Below are positions 12,801 through 24,176 of a stretch of DNA of 64,000 nt, piece after piece; positions within the stretch are counted from its first letter, which is position 1; each line of letters starts with the position of its first letter. The DNA lies in contig JARZZO010000001.1 of the NCBI GenBank assembly GCA_030544215.1, positions 38,839,670 to 38,903,669 on the forward strand, read 5' to 3'. The position numbers and the translations under genes were made by a program. The stretch comes from Zantedeschia hybrid cultivar (lineage: Eukaryota > Streptophyta > Magnoliopsida > Alismatales > Araceae). The notes under the pieces were generated by a model. That model was not told the origin of the DNA and searched no databases. It worked only from the letters and a program-made list of their open reading frames with translations.

Positions 12801-14149
12801 TGGTCTCAGCAGGTCGATGTTTTCCCCACTGTTGTTTGTGTGGTTGGCGTGTTCCATCGAGATGGCGGTTGTGGGTTCCCTAGTCGTCTGGTTTAGAATT
12901 ATGCCTGTTTAATACATTTCGATTGCATGAGATTCGCATTGAGATCTAGGAATAGTAATTACCACTCTGCTTGTTACTTTACCGTCAGCTGTATTCTTCA
13001 CTTGTGGGTGTGTGCGTGGGCAGTGGGGATCGAAGGATCCCTACTGAGTCTTGTCTTTGAGACTCATCCCTGCGGTTTTCAGGTGAGGACTCCCGGCAGA
13101 CCTAGCGAGGAGTGTGCGGCTGTGTGTTGAGCGCCGACGGCTGTTGTTCCGGGGTATGCCCCGATGTAGTTGTTATTTTATTTCTGGCCTGTATGTTTAA
13201 TTAATTTTCTTCTGTTGGAGTATGTAATTATTTGCTGTGTCGAGTCGCATTGTAATAACTTTTAATTTCTGCATTTTCCTTTCAATTCAATGCGATGTGA
13301 ATGTTTAGCTTAGTTTATCATTTATTTCCCAGACTTACTTAGATCCTGGTTTGGTTCCAAATTAATGATTCGGTACCCATTAGTAATCGGATCCCCGATT
13401 ATAGGGTGGCGGGTCGTTACACCTAGAGAGAGGGTCACCTGGTGTACCCCGGGGTATAGCTAGTACCAGTGTGGAAATGGTACATTCGGAGTGTTACTCG
13501 TGCTGGGGGAAGCAGAACCACCTTGAGCCAGGTTAGGCTGGAGTAGCCAGTGCACTATCCGAAGGGGTTGCTGTTTGGTCTCAGCGGGTCAGTGTTTTCC
13601 CGCGTTCGGCCGTGTGACTCTTGTGTTTAGCCGAGACGCTGGTTGTGGACTCCGTGGTATAGTGGTTTCAAAGCTGTGTTTACTGCTTTATTCATTTAAA
13701 CTGTCTATATTCATGATGTTGTACTTGTGGGTGCGTGAGTAGGTGGTGGGGATCGAAGGACCCCGACTGAGTCTTTTTCGATGAGACTCACCCCCTGCGG
13801 TTTTCAGGTGAGGGTTCTAGGCAGGCGTAGCGAGGAGAGTGTCACCTTGGGTTGCGCGCCAGCTGCCGCTGTTCTGGGATATGCCCCGATGTAGTTGTTA
13901 TTTTATTTTCTGACCTGTACGCTTAATTATTTATTTTCAGTTGGAGTATGCAATTGTTTGCTGAGTCGAGTCGAATTGTAATAATTTTTAATTCCTGCCC
14001 TTCCTTTACAATTCGATGCGATGTGAATGTTTAGCTTAGTTTATCACTTATTTCCCAGACTTATTGAGATCCTGGTTTGGCTCCACATTTAATGATTCAG
14101 TACCCATTTAGTAATCATATCCCCGATTATAGGGTGGCGGGTCGTTACA
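9851..14149 (+). mobile_element. Family-S solo LTR (outer), TSD CCGGC, containing a second family-S LTR
   Basis: It starts TGTAAGGATT at 9851 and ends GGGTCGTTACA at 14149, with perfect CCGGC duplications at 9846-9850 and 14150-14154. Subtracting the inner LTR and its TSD leaves about 1952 bp. It is inserted in the Copia-1 leader. It carries GGCGTC-N10-GACGC type inverted repeats (for example near 10031, 10620, 10710 and 10817) and the GC-rich block around 10255-10370. Reading frames inside, such as 10078-10380, recur in diverged form in sister LTRs. Confidence 0.9.
11080..13421 (+). mobile_element. Family-S solo LTR (inner), 2342 bp, TSD CCTAG, nested in the same family
   Basis: It starts TGTAAGGACT at 11080 and ends GGGTCGTTACA at 13421, with perfect CCTAG duplications at 11075-11079 and 13422-13426. 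The host sequence on both sides is itself family-S LTR, so this is an LTR inside an LTR of the same family, in the same orientation. Inverted repeats include units at about 11191-11222, 11280-11313 and 12240-12300, each with a 10-bp spacer. A nearly perfect short-loop palindrome, arms GCGTCGAGC and GCTCGACGC, sits at about 11166-11185. Confidence 0.92.
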
Positions 14150-14154
14150 CCGGC

Positions 14155-14661
14155 CACTACTACTGATGGAGAATCTCTGGTCATCACCGGAGATAATACA
14201 GGTCACACCCGGTAGTTTAATAAGCATGGACTTGCTAAGATAATCCGATTATCGTAGCCTGTAAACAGGCTTTCTGTTTACCACCGAGAGGATAATTTTT
14301 GTGTACAGGCCGGTCATGGCTTCAAGCAGGGTTAAGCATGTTAATAGACCTTCCAACAAAATCAGAGAAGCCAGGACTGTCCTGGATTTGATATTGACGT
14401 GCAGATAGAGGGTTCTATTCAAGATAGAATAATCGTGCATGGTTTAATAACCCGCATAAATATCCTATATTCTGGAAATAATAGAGAAAACAATATACCC
14501 CTTTTAAGCTTGGGAACTATTCCCGATAATCAAATGAAAAATTAAAAATTTTAATCCAACCCAAGAACATGTACAATACATGTTCTTCACGCATAACGAG
14601 AAATTATCATGCAAAACGATGCCATTTTACGATCAAACTAGCAACATGGCTCTGATACCAC
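14155..14661 (-). other. Copia-1 5' leader, proximal part
   Basis: This is the non-coding leader between the family-S insertion and the 5' LTR. It shares 'cacgcataacgagaa' (near 14588) with Copia-2 (near 63189). It ends with the PBS and one spacer base before the LTR. I see no gene. Confidence 0.75.
14648..14660 (-). other. Copia-1 primer binding site (initiator Met tRNA type)
   Basis: The - strand reads TGGTATCAGAGCC one base inside the 5' LTR. TGGTATCAGAGC is the classic plant retrotransposon PBS, complementary to the 3' end of initiator methionine tRNA. It fixes the element's orientation as minus. Confidence 0.9.
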
Positions 14662-16243
14662 TGTTAGAAATCGCCGAAGCGCAGCGGGAAAGTAAAACGA
14701 TTTCATGTATTGGGTTGTTGGGATCGAAAAATGGACAATAAAAATTTTAGAGAAGAATTGTTCTTCACCTTTGCGAGGTTTCGAATCTCCCGTGGATTCA
14801 ACCGTTTCAATAATCGCGCACGCGCACGATCTCCAGAGATATCCACACGAGCTCCCGACGCAGACGCGATTTCCTCCTCGGCTTGAGTACTTCGACCCGA
14901 TCTCAAATCCACCATGCATTTAAGAAGAGAGAGGGATCTACTTCAAGAGAGAGAGAAGGAGAGAGAGAGAGGAGAGAGAGAAACTCCAATGGTGTATGGT
15001 AGTGTACGTCCAACCCCTTCCACCCCTCCTCTTGGCCTCCTTTTATAAGAAATAAGGATAAACACAAGGTTTAATTCTCATGATTATCCAAGAGCTTGGC
15101 CTTGGATAATTCTCCAATAAATATTCATGTTTATCTTGCGGCTTTTCACAAAAACCCAGATAACTATAATATTTAACATCTCTCACCGTCTTACGAGAAC
15201 TCTTATGTGTGTGACCCTCTAGGCCTATATATCTGTCTGGTTTCAGGCCCATTAAACTTAGAACTAATTCTAAAGTTTAGTATTTATTAATTATTATTTA
15301 AACATCATATGTTAAATAATTAATTCAATAAATAAGAGGTTTATCATCTGATGATTAATCCACTTGGCCTTATGACTATGAACGGCACCAAACACTACCT
15401 CATGATCCCATAAGATATAAGGGATACTGTTCCCTTTATTTGAACCTTTCCGTCTGCAGATACCGCATAGATAAAATCCTTCACTCATCCAATGTCCCAA
15501 TAACGTAAGGGTATGGTTTTACAGTCAAACCCTTTATCGCATTATTTAGATAGATTCCAGTACTCAGTTAACTTTTAGAAAGATATCTCTTTTAGTTGAC
15601 CCTGGCCAGGGATTTCTGTGTACACATCTATAGGATATTCTCTCTCCAGTTGTATAGCAAGACTGAGTGATCCCCTGTTGTTCACTCAATTACCTTAGCA
15701 AGCTTTCCACTGTGTCTGTCGTGGACTTAATGGTTAAAGTCCACAAGTCAGAGAATCAAGACACAATGGTCTACAAGTAAGGTATCATTGGTGACTTAGG
15801 TCAAAGGACCAACTGCGCTACTGGAACGATTGAATTCCCTGGTTGACTATTAGGTATAATGATCATCCAGGAATTCTTGTTCGGATCTGTTCAGTGAAGT
15901 CATTCTCTAATGAGCACTCACAAGTTTGTCTTAGTGTCACCACACGAGTGAATGTGAGATGATTCACCCTCATCCCATGAGCAGAAATAACCTATGTCGA
16001 TCTTATCGGATATTTAATGTCCAATTTAAATATCCTATGATCTAGAACGGTTTAAGACAAGTGACTAAGAATATTGATCTCACTATCATGATTTCCTCAT
16101 GATTCAATATCCCATACATTTGTCTACGGACCTTCATTATGATAGTTAATTTGAGAGAACTATAAATGAAGAAATAATGGCCTTTATTAATAATCTAAAC
16201 TAGAATGTACAATGATTGGCTGTGAGGCCACCCGATTCTATCA
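14662..16243 (-). repeat. Copia-1 5' LTR (right copy), 1582 bp
   Basis: It starts TGTTAGAAAT and ends TATCA on the + strand. It pairs with 4469-6059 with visible but limited divergence and small indels, such as a short gap near 15714. A TATAAAAGG box on the - strand lies near 15040-15048, with a GAGA-rich tract at about 14945-14983 downstream of it. The target duplication CAATC follows at 16244-16248. Confidence 0.9.
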
Positions 16244-16248
16244 CAATC

Positions 16249-16960
16249 CTCACAAACAATCAATCTGAGGCGAACAGGAGACAACGATGGAGGGTCAAAG
16301 AATCCTCGTCCATTTATTCAACAGTCCACAACCAAAATGCTGCCAAACCACCACTACACCGTATCATCCGCATATTTAGACCCTCATCAACCCCCTCACA
16401 ACCCTTACTCACTACGCCCACTCCACTAAAGGCTATGCTCAAACCCATATCCACTACGCCAAAACCATCTCCACTAAATAACCCTCCATCCATCTATGAA
16501 CCCATCATGGCATCCAAGCCACTACTACGCATTCCTTTTCCCATGCCACCACCCAACCACCATAACACCATACAACCCACTAAACATCTCATCCGCATCG
16601 CACAATCATCCACTACCCCAAACCAACCCATTATGCCATCCAAACCCCTCATCAATTCGACAATCATAAAAACATCACCCATACCCTCTACTGTTGAGCC
16701 ACAAATGCTTTGAAGTGGCAGGATCTCCAGCAAAGTGTTCCCCCAATATGTTAAGGAAGGTCCATCGTAGGTAGTCGATGAGGTATAGAATGAAGAGAGT
16801 GCACCTGGCACTCAGTATGATTTACTGAAGCATCTGGACAAAACTCCAGCACGCATCTCCGTGCTAGAATTGATAAAGAGGTCCAAGACCCACCAAGAGG
16901 CCCTAATGGAATATAGGGGAGAAACCGTCTATAACCTTCCATTCATCTGAGTTAGCACCC
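16249..16960 (+). pseudogene. gag: gypsy X gag C-terminus / proline-rich linker before protease
   Basis: This continues gypsy X after Copia-1. From about 16300 to 16700 the sequence is very rich in CCA/CAC/CAT and lacks G. It reads as a Pro/Thr/His-rich low-complexity linker in several frames, with stops in each. From 16700 to 16960 a degenerate pre-protease region follows. No zinc knuckle is recognisable. The function of such linkers is unknown; they separate capsid and protease in several plant gypsy elements. Confidence 0.5.
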
Positions 16961-17208
16961 TTGGCAGTGCGGGGTATGGCCTTGAGTATCACTGTCAACA
17001 TCTGCAAAAGAGCCGTGGACGCCTGTTTGGTGGACATTGGGGCGTCAATCAATATTTTACCTCCCAGAACCCTAGAGTTGTGTGGTATATCAAAAGAGAA
17101 ATGGCTACCTTCACCCATATTTGTCACTGCATATGACAATTCCACTCGGTCACCACTGGGCATGGTCTACTTAAAAGTAGAACTAGGCCCTGTATGTCAT
17201 CTTGAAGT
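16961..17208 (+). pseudogene. pol: gypsy X aspartic protease (N-terminal half)
   Basis: This encodes the retropepsin that would cleave the polyprotein. The reading has 'ACLVDIGASINILP', the active-site region of plant gypsy proteases. The usual Asp-Thr/Ser-Gly is Asp-Ile-Gly here, a substitution that should impair catalysis. A downstream 'FVTAYDNSTRSPLGMVYLKV' matches the flap region. The family-S LTR at 17209 (TSD GAAGT) cuts the gene, and the last part of the protease continues from 19330. Confidence 0.75.
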
Positions 17209-19324
17209 TGTAACGACCCGCCACCCTATCATCGGGGATCCGATTACTAAATGGGTACCAAATCATTAATTTGGAGCCAAACCAGGATCTAGAAAAGTCT
17301 GGGAAATAAATAATAAACTAAGCTAAACATTCACATCGCATTGAATTAGAAAGGAAATGCAGGAATTAAAATTTATTACAATGCAACTCGACTTAGCAAA
17401 TAATTACATACTCAAACTGAAAAGAAATAATTAAGCATACAGGCCAGAAAATAAAATGATAACTACATCGGGGCATACCCCGGAACAACGGCTGTTGGCG
17501 CGCGACCCAAAGCAACACTCTCCTCGCTATGCCTGCCTGGAACCCTCACCTGAAAACCGCGGGGGTGAGTCTTGTCGAAAAGACTCAATAGGGATCCTTC
17601 GATCCCCACCACCCACTCACGCACCGACAAGTGTAGCAACGCAATTACAGATAATTTAAGCAAGTAAAGCAATAAACATAACTCCTAAATTTCGATATAA
17701 AACACATGCATTCGAAATATAACATGCACAATTCTGAAACCATTCTACCACAGAGCCTACAACCAACGTCTCGGCAAAACTCGCCAACCACACGGCCGGA
17801 CACGAGAAACTCTGACCCGCTGAGACCAAACAGCAACCCCTAGGATAGCGCGCTAGCTACTCCGGCCTGACAAGCTCCAGGTGGTTCTGCTTACCCCTAC
17901 ACAAGTGACACTCCGAATGTACCAATCCCACATCGGTACTAGCTATACCCCGGGGTACACCAGGTGACCCTCTCTCTAGGCTTCACCCCGCCACTCCCAC
18001 ACTGGCGCCGTGTCACTCCCACACCGACACAGGGTGCCTAAGCGCTAACAACTGTCACTCTAGGCCCACGATCGCACAAAACACAACACGGTCCGATCCG
18101 ATCACATAGAACCCAATGTCATCGAGTACATTTCTACATATGCAATTAACTAAACTATCTAACAGTGTAAACATGTGTTAATTGCATGGATTAATGGAAT
18201 TCTGGCTTGAATCGCGTCGCCTAAGGCCGACGTCATTCAAGACCCCTAAACTGGTTCATATGAAATGTGGCCTCGGAAGATGGCCTAAAACGCGTCACTT
18301 ACAGATGACGCCATTCAAATGGCATCGCTGTCCCTAGACGCCATTCAGTTCCAGAGATAGAGTCTGTTATTTGCGTCAAATCGCGTCGTGGGTGGAAGCC
18401 GCCTTTCTAAAAGGCGTCGCTGTCCCTCGACGCCATTCAACCTTCACAGACAGGTTCTCCCTCCGCCTTCCCCCAATCTACGGGGTGGAATTTCCTCCCC
18501 CAAATCGTGTAACAATACGAACAAAGTGGAGAAGGAGGAGAAGAACCTAAATACTCATTAAAACACCCAATTTTTTCATTATATGCATTTAATATTTTCA
18601 CCCCAAGAAAACTCAGAAACATGCTCCAAAGCGGGAAAAACATGATTTTTAAACGAAATACAACGGAGATCGTCATCCTACCGGTTACTCGAACTCCTCC
18701 TAGCTCCAAACCGCCAACCCGCCTTGCCACATGCCGCCTCCAGTACCGCCGTGGACGTCGTTACTCCACCGGGACGTCGGCCGCCGTCCGAAGAGAAAAA
18801 CGCCGCAGAGGAAATGGTGGTGGTAGTGGAGGAAGTTGGTAGGTTGATGGAGTGGAGGGAGAGATGGAATGGAGGGAGGAAAGGAAGGAGAGGGGGAAAG
18901 GTTCGTCGGATCGCCGGAGGGAAGAGAGGAGAGAGAAGAGGAAGGAGGGAATGAGGGAAAGGAGGGAGGGTTCACGGGGTTAACCAGAAGCTGGGTAAAA
19001 CGCGTCGTGCAAGTCCGACGTCTTTCAGACGACAAGACCGGGCCGTACACTGACAGACCAGGGTCGTATTCTAAATGGCGTCGTCCATGCAAGACGCCAT
19101 TCAGACGATGAGACCGGGGCCGTACTTTCGCGCCCCAAGGCCAGTCCACGTGGTGCCTACGTGGCATAACCTAAAACACGCCCACCTAGCTGGACGCAGT
19201 TTAAACCGCGTCGAGCAAACTCGACGCGAAACAGAAACTAAGTCTCAGCCCCACCAGGGTTGAAACTAAGGGATCCGACCTCGAAACTAACTTGATAACC
19301 GGATCCGAAACCTCAATCCTTACA
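17209..19324 (-). mobile_element. Family-S solo LTR, 2116 bp, TSD GAAGT
   Basis: This copy is in reverse orientation: it starts TGTAACGACC and ends CAATCCTTACA. Perfect GAAGT duplications lie at 17204-17208 and 19325-19329. It carries the inverted-repeat array (for example about 18210-18240, 18290-18350 and 19070-19110), the GC-rich block near 18690-18800 and the purine-rich tract near 18830-18970 (pyrimidine-rich in the opposite sense). It interrupts the gypsy X protease. Confidence 0.9.
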
Positions 19325-19329
19325 GAAGT

Positions 19330-20100
19330 TGAATTCCATGTCCTTGGAATCGATCCTTCACTAAAGGGCATAATCGGCCGTCCTTATTGAATTGCTTGGG
19401 GCTATTCCATCGACCAATCACCAATGCCTCAAGTTTCCTTACAAAGGGCGTGTTATGAAAGTCACCAGTATGCCCACCGTTGCTACCACTCACTCCCTGA
19501 ACGTGAATCCCACTCCTAATCCTTCGCATGGTCAAAAATCCATTTTATTTGTACGGCAGACTTATCCTCCTTTGCCATACCCGCTGAAGTCCACCTTACC
19601 TACTTCTTATCCGATCAGTGCTGTAAAACAGGGGAAGTTGATGAGTACCCATGGATGGAACATAATGATAAAGATTGGATACCAACCAGGGGAAGGTCTA
19701 GTCACACAGTTGCGAGGAAGAGCTATGCCGTTCAAGGATGAAAGAATGGTACCTAGGAACAGACTGGGTTGCAGGCCAGAGAAAGTGAGGCATAACATTG
19801 TACAGCAAGAGAAAGTGAAGATGGTCACAAGGTATGGAAGACCATAGTGACGTCATGTAAGGAGAATCAGGACCCGTTGACTTGGACTCTGTCTACCCAC
19901 TTTGTCAAGGGCCCCATGATTCAACATGATAATGACAATACTGTGGTGATAACCTCCCATTTCGACCTACATGATATTTATGGGAGGGAGTTGGCCAGAC
20001 ACTGTACACCATTGCTTACATACCAATCTTTGGAGGCCTTACGGCTGATGAGAAAGAGAAAGTTTCATGATCCAGAATGTGAATGGTACGGATAGTTTGA
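19330..20100 (+). pseudogene. pol: gypsy X protease end and G-patch-like region
   Basis: The reading continues from the protease: the first bases after the LTR give a '..GRP..' style protease C-terminus in a shifted frame. A frame at 19392-19847 then holds 'HGWNIMIKIGYQPGEGL', a glycine-rich G-patch-like motif (G-W..M..-G-Y-x-P-G-x-G-L). G-patch domains bind RNA or RNA-processing proteins and are known between protease and RT in some plant gypsy lineages and in some retroviruses. Beyond 19847 the frame shifts and the sequence leads to the RT. The assignment rests on glycine and aromatic spacing only. Confidence 0.6.
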
Positions 20101-20101
20101 C

Positions 20102-20835
20102 ATGTGGCATTTGTACATAGCTCTGAACATGCAATTTCTACATCCTTCTGAACCACAGTGGCCGCCGTTGATTGATGACTTGATTGAAGGGCCTGTGGCC
20201 AGTTTTGACAGGAGAATTATGCTGACTGATGAAACAGATGAAGGGGAGCCAAATGACCCCTATGAAGCTGGGCTGACCACCGATCACCTCTGTAGAGCTA
20301 CCTATCCCTCTCACATCTTTACTTTCTATACTCTATTCCGAACCCTACTGCTAACTCCGACAACATCTTCTCAACATCTACTCATTGATAACACGACTGG
20401 CTATGAGACTCTATCTTTCATAGATGGCTTTTCAGGGTACAATCAGATCTTTTTGTAGAAGAAGATCAGGAGAAGACGTCTTTCATTACACCCTGGGGAA
20501 CATACTATTATATAGTTATGCCATTTGTATTGAAGAATGTTGGAGCCACCTACCAAAGGGCAATGATGGCCATATTTCATGATATGGTGCATATACATTT
20601 GGAAGTATATGTGGATGACCTTCTGGTTAAGTCTAAGACTAGAGCTGATCATGATGAAATCTTGGCAAAAATATTGGAAAGATCAAGGGAGTACCAATTG
20701 AAAATGAATCCAAAGAAATGTGCGTTTCGTGTCTCATCAGGAAAATTATTAGGGTTCATTGTAAGTAAAAGGGGCATTGGGATCGACCCCAACAAGGCTA
20801 AAGCAATTATTGAAATGCCACCTCCCAAGAATTTA
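20102..20835 (+). pseudogene. pol: gypsy X reverse transcriptase, broken
   Basis: RT signatures are clear. 'TLSFIDGFSGYNQIF' (up to about 20455) covers the first catalytic Asp motif. A frameshift near 20458 is followed by 'MPFVLKNVGATYQRAM' and the catalytic 'VYVDDLLVKSK' (about 20605-20640), and then 'LKMNPKKCAFRVSSGKLLGF'. The first third of the usual RT is missing or too decayed to see, so a deletion upstream of 20380 is likely. The coding ends at the TTA (20833-20835) used as target by a MITE. Confidence 0.8.
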
Positions 20836-21111
20836 GCGCCACTTTGATTGGAGAATAGGAGAAGAATAAGGCCTCTTATTCTTAGAATAAAACTAATTCT
20901 AATTTGACAGATGGAATGGCTTATACCGCGTCAGAATTACTTATACCAAAATAAGGAGAATAAGCCATTCCACCTTAGACCCAAGAATTACTTATTCTTC
21001 TTATTCCATCAGTGGGCCCTACAAAACTATCAAACCGAAACACCCCTTATTCTAGTATACGCTATTCCGGATAAGTAATTCCGAATAACTTATTCTGCAA
21101 TCAAAGTGGGG
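20836..21111. mobile_element. Tourist/Harbinger-like MITE inserted in gypsy X RT (about 276 bp)
   Basis: Terminal inverted repeats are visible: GCGCCACTTTGATTG at the left and the complement of CCCCACTTTGATTG at the right, continuing into AGAATAAG-type sequence. The interior is rich in GAATAAG/CTTATTC and has no coding capacity. The left target is TTA, the PIF/Harbinger preference. The right duplicate has been lost or mutated. Removing the element leaves the RT thumb reading nearly in frame. A related element is at 44461-44786. Confidence 0.75.
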
Positions 21112-21332
21112 AAAGGAATTGAGAGGATTAATCGGGAGGTTGCAATTTATTCGCCGCTTTGTCTCCCAACACTCGCAAATGTGTAAGCCGTTTTATGAGC
21201 TTACTAAACTAGGAGTCAAATTCGATTGGGACGATAAGCTTAGGAGGCATTTAATGAGTTAAAGACATATTTGGCGAGTGCTCCTGTTTTGAGACCACCA
21301 TCGCCGGACAGACACTTAATTCTATATATTTC
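21112..21332 (+). pseudogene. pol: gypsy X RT end / RNase H start
   Basis: After the MITE the reading resumes with 'ELRGLIGRLQFIRRFVSQHS' and continues to 'FYELTKLGVKFDWDDK', the RT thumb and connection typical of plant gypsy pol. A short frameshift near 21240 precedes 'LASAPVLRPPSP', the usual lead into the RNase H. The fragment is cut at 21332 by a family-S LTR (TSD ATTTC). Confidence 0.8.
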
Positions 21333-23528
21333 TGTAAGGATCGAGACTTTCGGATCCGGGTTTCGGGTCAGACCCTGTTGTTCTAACCTTTGTGGGGGGC
21401 GGTAGTTCTGAGTTGAATCGCGTCAGGACCTGGCGACTCGTTTTGAACGGCGTCCACCTTGGCAGACGCGTTTCAGGTGCTGCCACGTGGGTGCCGCGGG
21501 GGTTGGCCTTGGGCCGCGTGGGTACGGCCCTGTCAGGTCGTCTGAACGGCGTCTGCGAAGAACGACGCCTTTCAGACTGCGACTCTGGGTGTGTCAGAGT
21601 ACGGCCCTGACAAGTTGTCTGAATGGCGTCTGTGTAGGACGACGCGTTTCAGAATCTTGTCAGAGCGGCCGTCTTGTCACCTGATAGGCGTCCGTGGATG
21701 TCGACGCGTTTTAGCCAGTTCCTGGTTACCCCCGCGAGCCCTCCTTCTTTCCCTCATTTTCTCCTACTCTCCCTCTCTCATCCTCCTCCGACGACCGGCG
21801 GCGACCACCTCCTCCTCCCTCTTTTCCTCCCACCATTTCGCCTCTCTCTCCACTCCATCCTCTACCTAACTCATACCACTACCACCTCCACTTCCACTGC
21901 GACGTTCTACTCTCCGGACAGCGGCCGACGTCACGGTGGAGCAAGGACGACCACGGCGGTACCGGCGGCGGCGTGGGGCGAGAAGGGTGAACGGCGTGGA
22001 GCTTGGTGGAGTTCGAGTGTTGGGTAGGGTGACGTTCCCCGTAGCATTTGTGTTTAAATCATGTTTTTCCTCGATATGCATGTGGTAGATCTTCGGTTTT
22101 GGGGGTTAGAATGAGCATGTTTAGGTTCTCTATGGGGGTGCTTGCCTATGAATTATCTTGCTCTTCGTTTCCCCTCCAGTTTGAATGATTTTTGGGGTTA
22201 TTTGGAGTTGGAAAGGGAGCCCTCGGGTTTAGGGCGTTCCTGGTTCCTGGGGCTGAAAGACGTCGTGCATGGACGACGCCTTTTTGAAAGGCGTCGGACC
22301 ATCACGACGCCTTTTAAACAGGAATCGCCTGACAGGCAGACTGCCAGGTCGGGGATTCTGTGGCTAAATGGCGTCATGGGTAAACGACGCATTTTTGAAT
22401 GGCGTCAGGCGTCCATGACACGTTTTAACCACAGAAATCCCCTGAATAAAGTTCTGGGAAATTCTGGATTTTCGTGTTGAAAGGCGACTGCCGTTGTCGA
22501 CGCCTTTTAAGGCCAGAATCTGAAGACTGATTTATATAAACCTATACTTGGAGCTTGAATGGCGTCGACCTTGGTCGACGCGATTCAAGACAGAATCTCA
22601 CTAATGCATGTCAGTAAAACGTGTTCATACTGCTAGATAGATGGTTAGCACATGTTTTAGTGCACCCGATAGAGATGGATTCCTCATGATCGGATGGTTC
22701 TATGTGTGTTATGCGATCGCGGGCTTTTCACGAGACCGGATCGCACTGTGTTGGGTTTTTCAGTTACTGTGGACCTGGAGTGACATTGTAGCACTTTATC
22801 ACCCTGTGCTGGTGGGGGCGTGAGCACAGCGCCGGTGGGGGCGTGGGCGGGGTGACGCCTAGTGAGAGAGGGTCACCTGGTGAACCCCGGGGTCAGCTAG
22901 TACCGGTGTCGGAGTGGTACATTCGGAGAGTCACTCATGCTGGGGGAAGGGGTAGTCACCTGAGCCAGTTGGGCCGGAGTAGCGAGCGTGCTATCCGAGG
23001 GGCTACTCCTTGGTCTCAGCGGGTCGAGGTTTTCCCCACCGTTGTTTGCACGGTCGGCGAGTTCTATCGAAATGACGGTTGTAGATTTTCTAACGGCTGG
23101 TTTACACTTGTGGGTGTGTGCGTGGGCAGTGGGGATCGAAGGATCCCTACTGAGTCTTGTTCTTGAGACTCACCCCTGCGGTTTTCAGGTGAGGACTCCC
23201 AGCAGACTTAGAGCGGCGTGTGCGGCCGTGTGTTGTGCTTCTTCGGCAGTTGTTCCGGGGTATGCCCCGATGTAGTTGTCATTTATTTTCTGGCCTGTAT
23301 GTTTAATTATTTCCTTTCAGCTGGAGTATGTAATTATTTGCTGTAATCGAGTCGCATTGTAATAATTTTAATTTCCTGCACTTTCATTTCAATTCAATGC
23401 GATGTGAATGTTTAGCTTAGTTTATTATTTATTTCCCAGACTTACTAGATCCTGGTTTGGTCCCAAATTAATGATTCGGTACCCATTTAGTAATCGGATC
23501 CCCGATTATAGGGTGGCGGGTCGTTACA
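21333..23528 (+). mobile_element. Family-S solo LTR, 2196 bp, TSD ATTTC
   Basis: It starts TGTAAGGATC and ends GGGTCGTTACA, with perfect ATTTC duplications at 21328-21332 and 23529-23533. Inverted repeats with 10-bp spacers occur at about 21540-21575, 21620-21655, 21682-21715, 22255-22290, 22365-22400 and 22555-22590. It interrupts the RNase H of gypsy X. A reading frame at 22843-23166 is shared in diverged form with the LTR at 12429-12896 and has no known domain. Confidence 0.92.
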
Positions 23529-23533
23529 ATTTC

Positions 23534-23776
23534 TGTCCTGGATGATTCGGTGGGGGTCGTCCTAGCATAAGAAGATGAAGAAGGAAAAGATAGGACATCC
23601 TATTATCTCTCTAAACTTCTCAACCCCGCTGAACAAAGATACACAACGATGGCGAAAACATGCACAGTAGAAATTGAAACACTATTTTCTAGCCTATTAA
23701 GTCCATCTCATCGCTAGAATGAATCCCATTAAGTTCCTTCTAGAGAAATCTATCCTTACCGATAGATTTTATTGTG
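23534..23776 (+). pseudogene. pol: gypsy X RNase H fragment
   Basis: The reading 'SVLDDSVGVVLA' then 'YYLSKLLNP' and 'AEQRYTTMAKTC' matches the gypsy RNase H that follows RT. A stop falls at about 23568 and frameshifts follow. A last recognisable piece, 'MNPIKFLLEKSILTDR', ends at about 23770. Homology to gypsy then stops; integrase and the 3' LTR of gypsy X are absent from this window. Confidence 0.8.
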
Positions 23777-24176
23777 TATTTAATTTGATCATTGTTTATC
23801 GTATCACGATGAAGTCCATAAACATATGCAATAGTCTTCGAATTATGATGAGATAATAATTACGGGACCGAAGACTTATAAACACATGTTCTTAATTGTT
23901 CCTAGTCGGAGGATGTTTGAGAAGGACATCAAACATCTAGATAGACGAGTACAGATTTCTTCAACTCATATGATGAGGGTGACTGATCCTATAACTCACT
24001 TGTGTGGAGACACTACGTTGGACCTGTAGGTGCTCATTGGTGAATGAGTTCACTGAACTGATCCGACAATGAGTCACTGGATGGTCACTATCTCACTGTT
24101 AACCAGCTCGATTCTTTTATCACGGTTGGTCCTTTTTGTTTTTGTTTTTATCCCAAAACCTTATCTAGGTCCCTGG
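23777..24176 (+). repeat. Relic of a diverged copia LTR (about 23777-24141) plus about 35 bp of unassigned DNA
   Basis: In + orientation this follows the reverse complement of the Copia-1/Copia-2 LTRs. It shares 'catatgatgagggtga' (23968), a motif around 'cacttgtgtggagacact', 'ggtgctcattgg' and 'ctggatggtca' (24079) in the same order and similar spacing. Identity is low and both ends are missing. It is therefore an older or sister copia family, in the opposite orientation to the other copia elements. From about 24142 to 24176 I see only T-rich sequence up to the giant element's target site. Confidence 0.6.

Larger units (their letters stand above)
4469..16243 (-). mobile_element. Copia-1: internally deleted Ty1/copia element, TSD CAATC
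   Basis: It is bounded by two related LTRs (4469-6059 and 14662-16243) and a perfect CAATC duplication (4464-4468 and 16244-16248). It reads on the - strand: the PBS lies beside the right LTR and the PPT beside the left. The internal region keeps a decayed RT-RNase H and part of integrase, then jumps near 8361-8375 to the 5' leader. Gag, protease and most of integrase are therefore deleted relative to Copia-2. A family-S solo LTR (9851-14149) sits in the leader. The element is non-autonomous and dead. Confidence 0.9.

Noticed and set aside
12429..12896. 155-codon frame partly conserved with 22843-23166 and, on the other strand, 39983-40350
   Set aside because: It is conserved because the LTRs are homologous. 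Frames differ by indels between copies, and no domain is recognisable.
14648..14660. tRNA-like sequence TGGTATCAGAGCC
   Set aside because: It is a primer binding site complementary to a tRNA 3' end, beside an LTR; no tRNA gene structure surrounds it.
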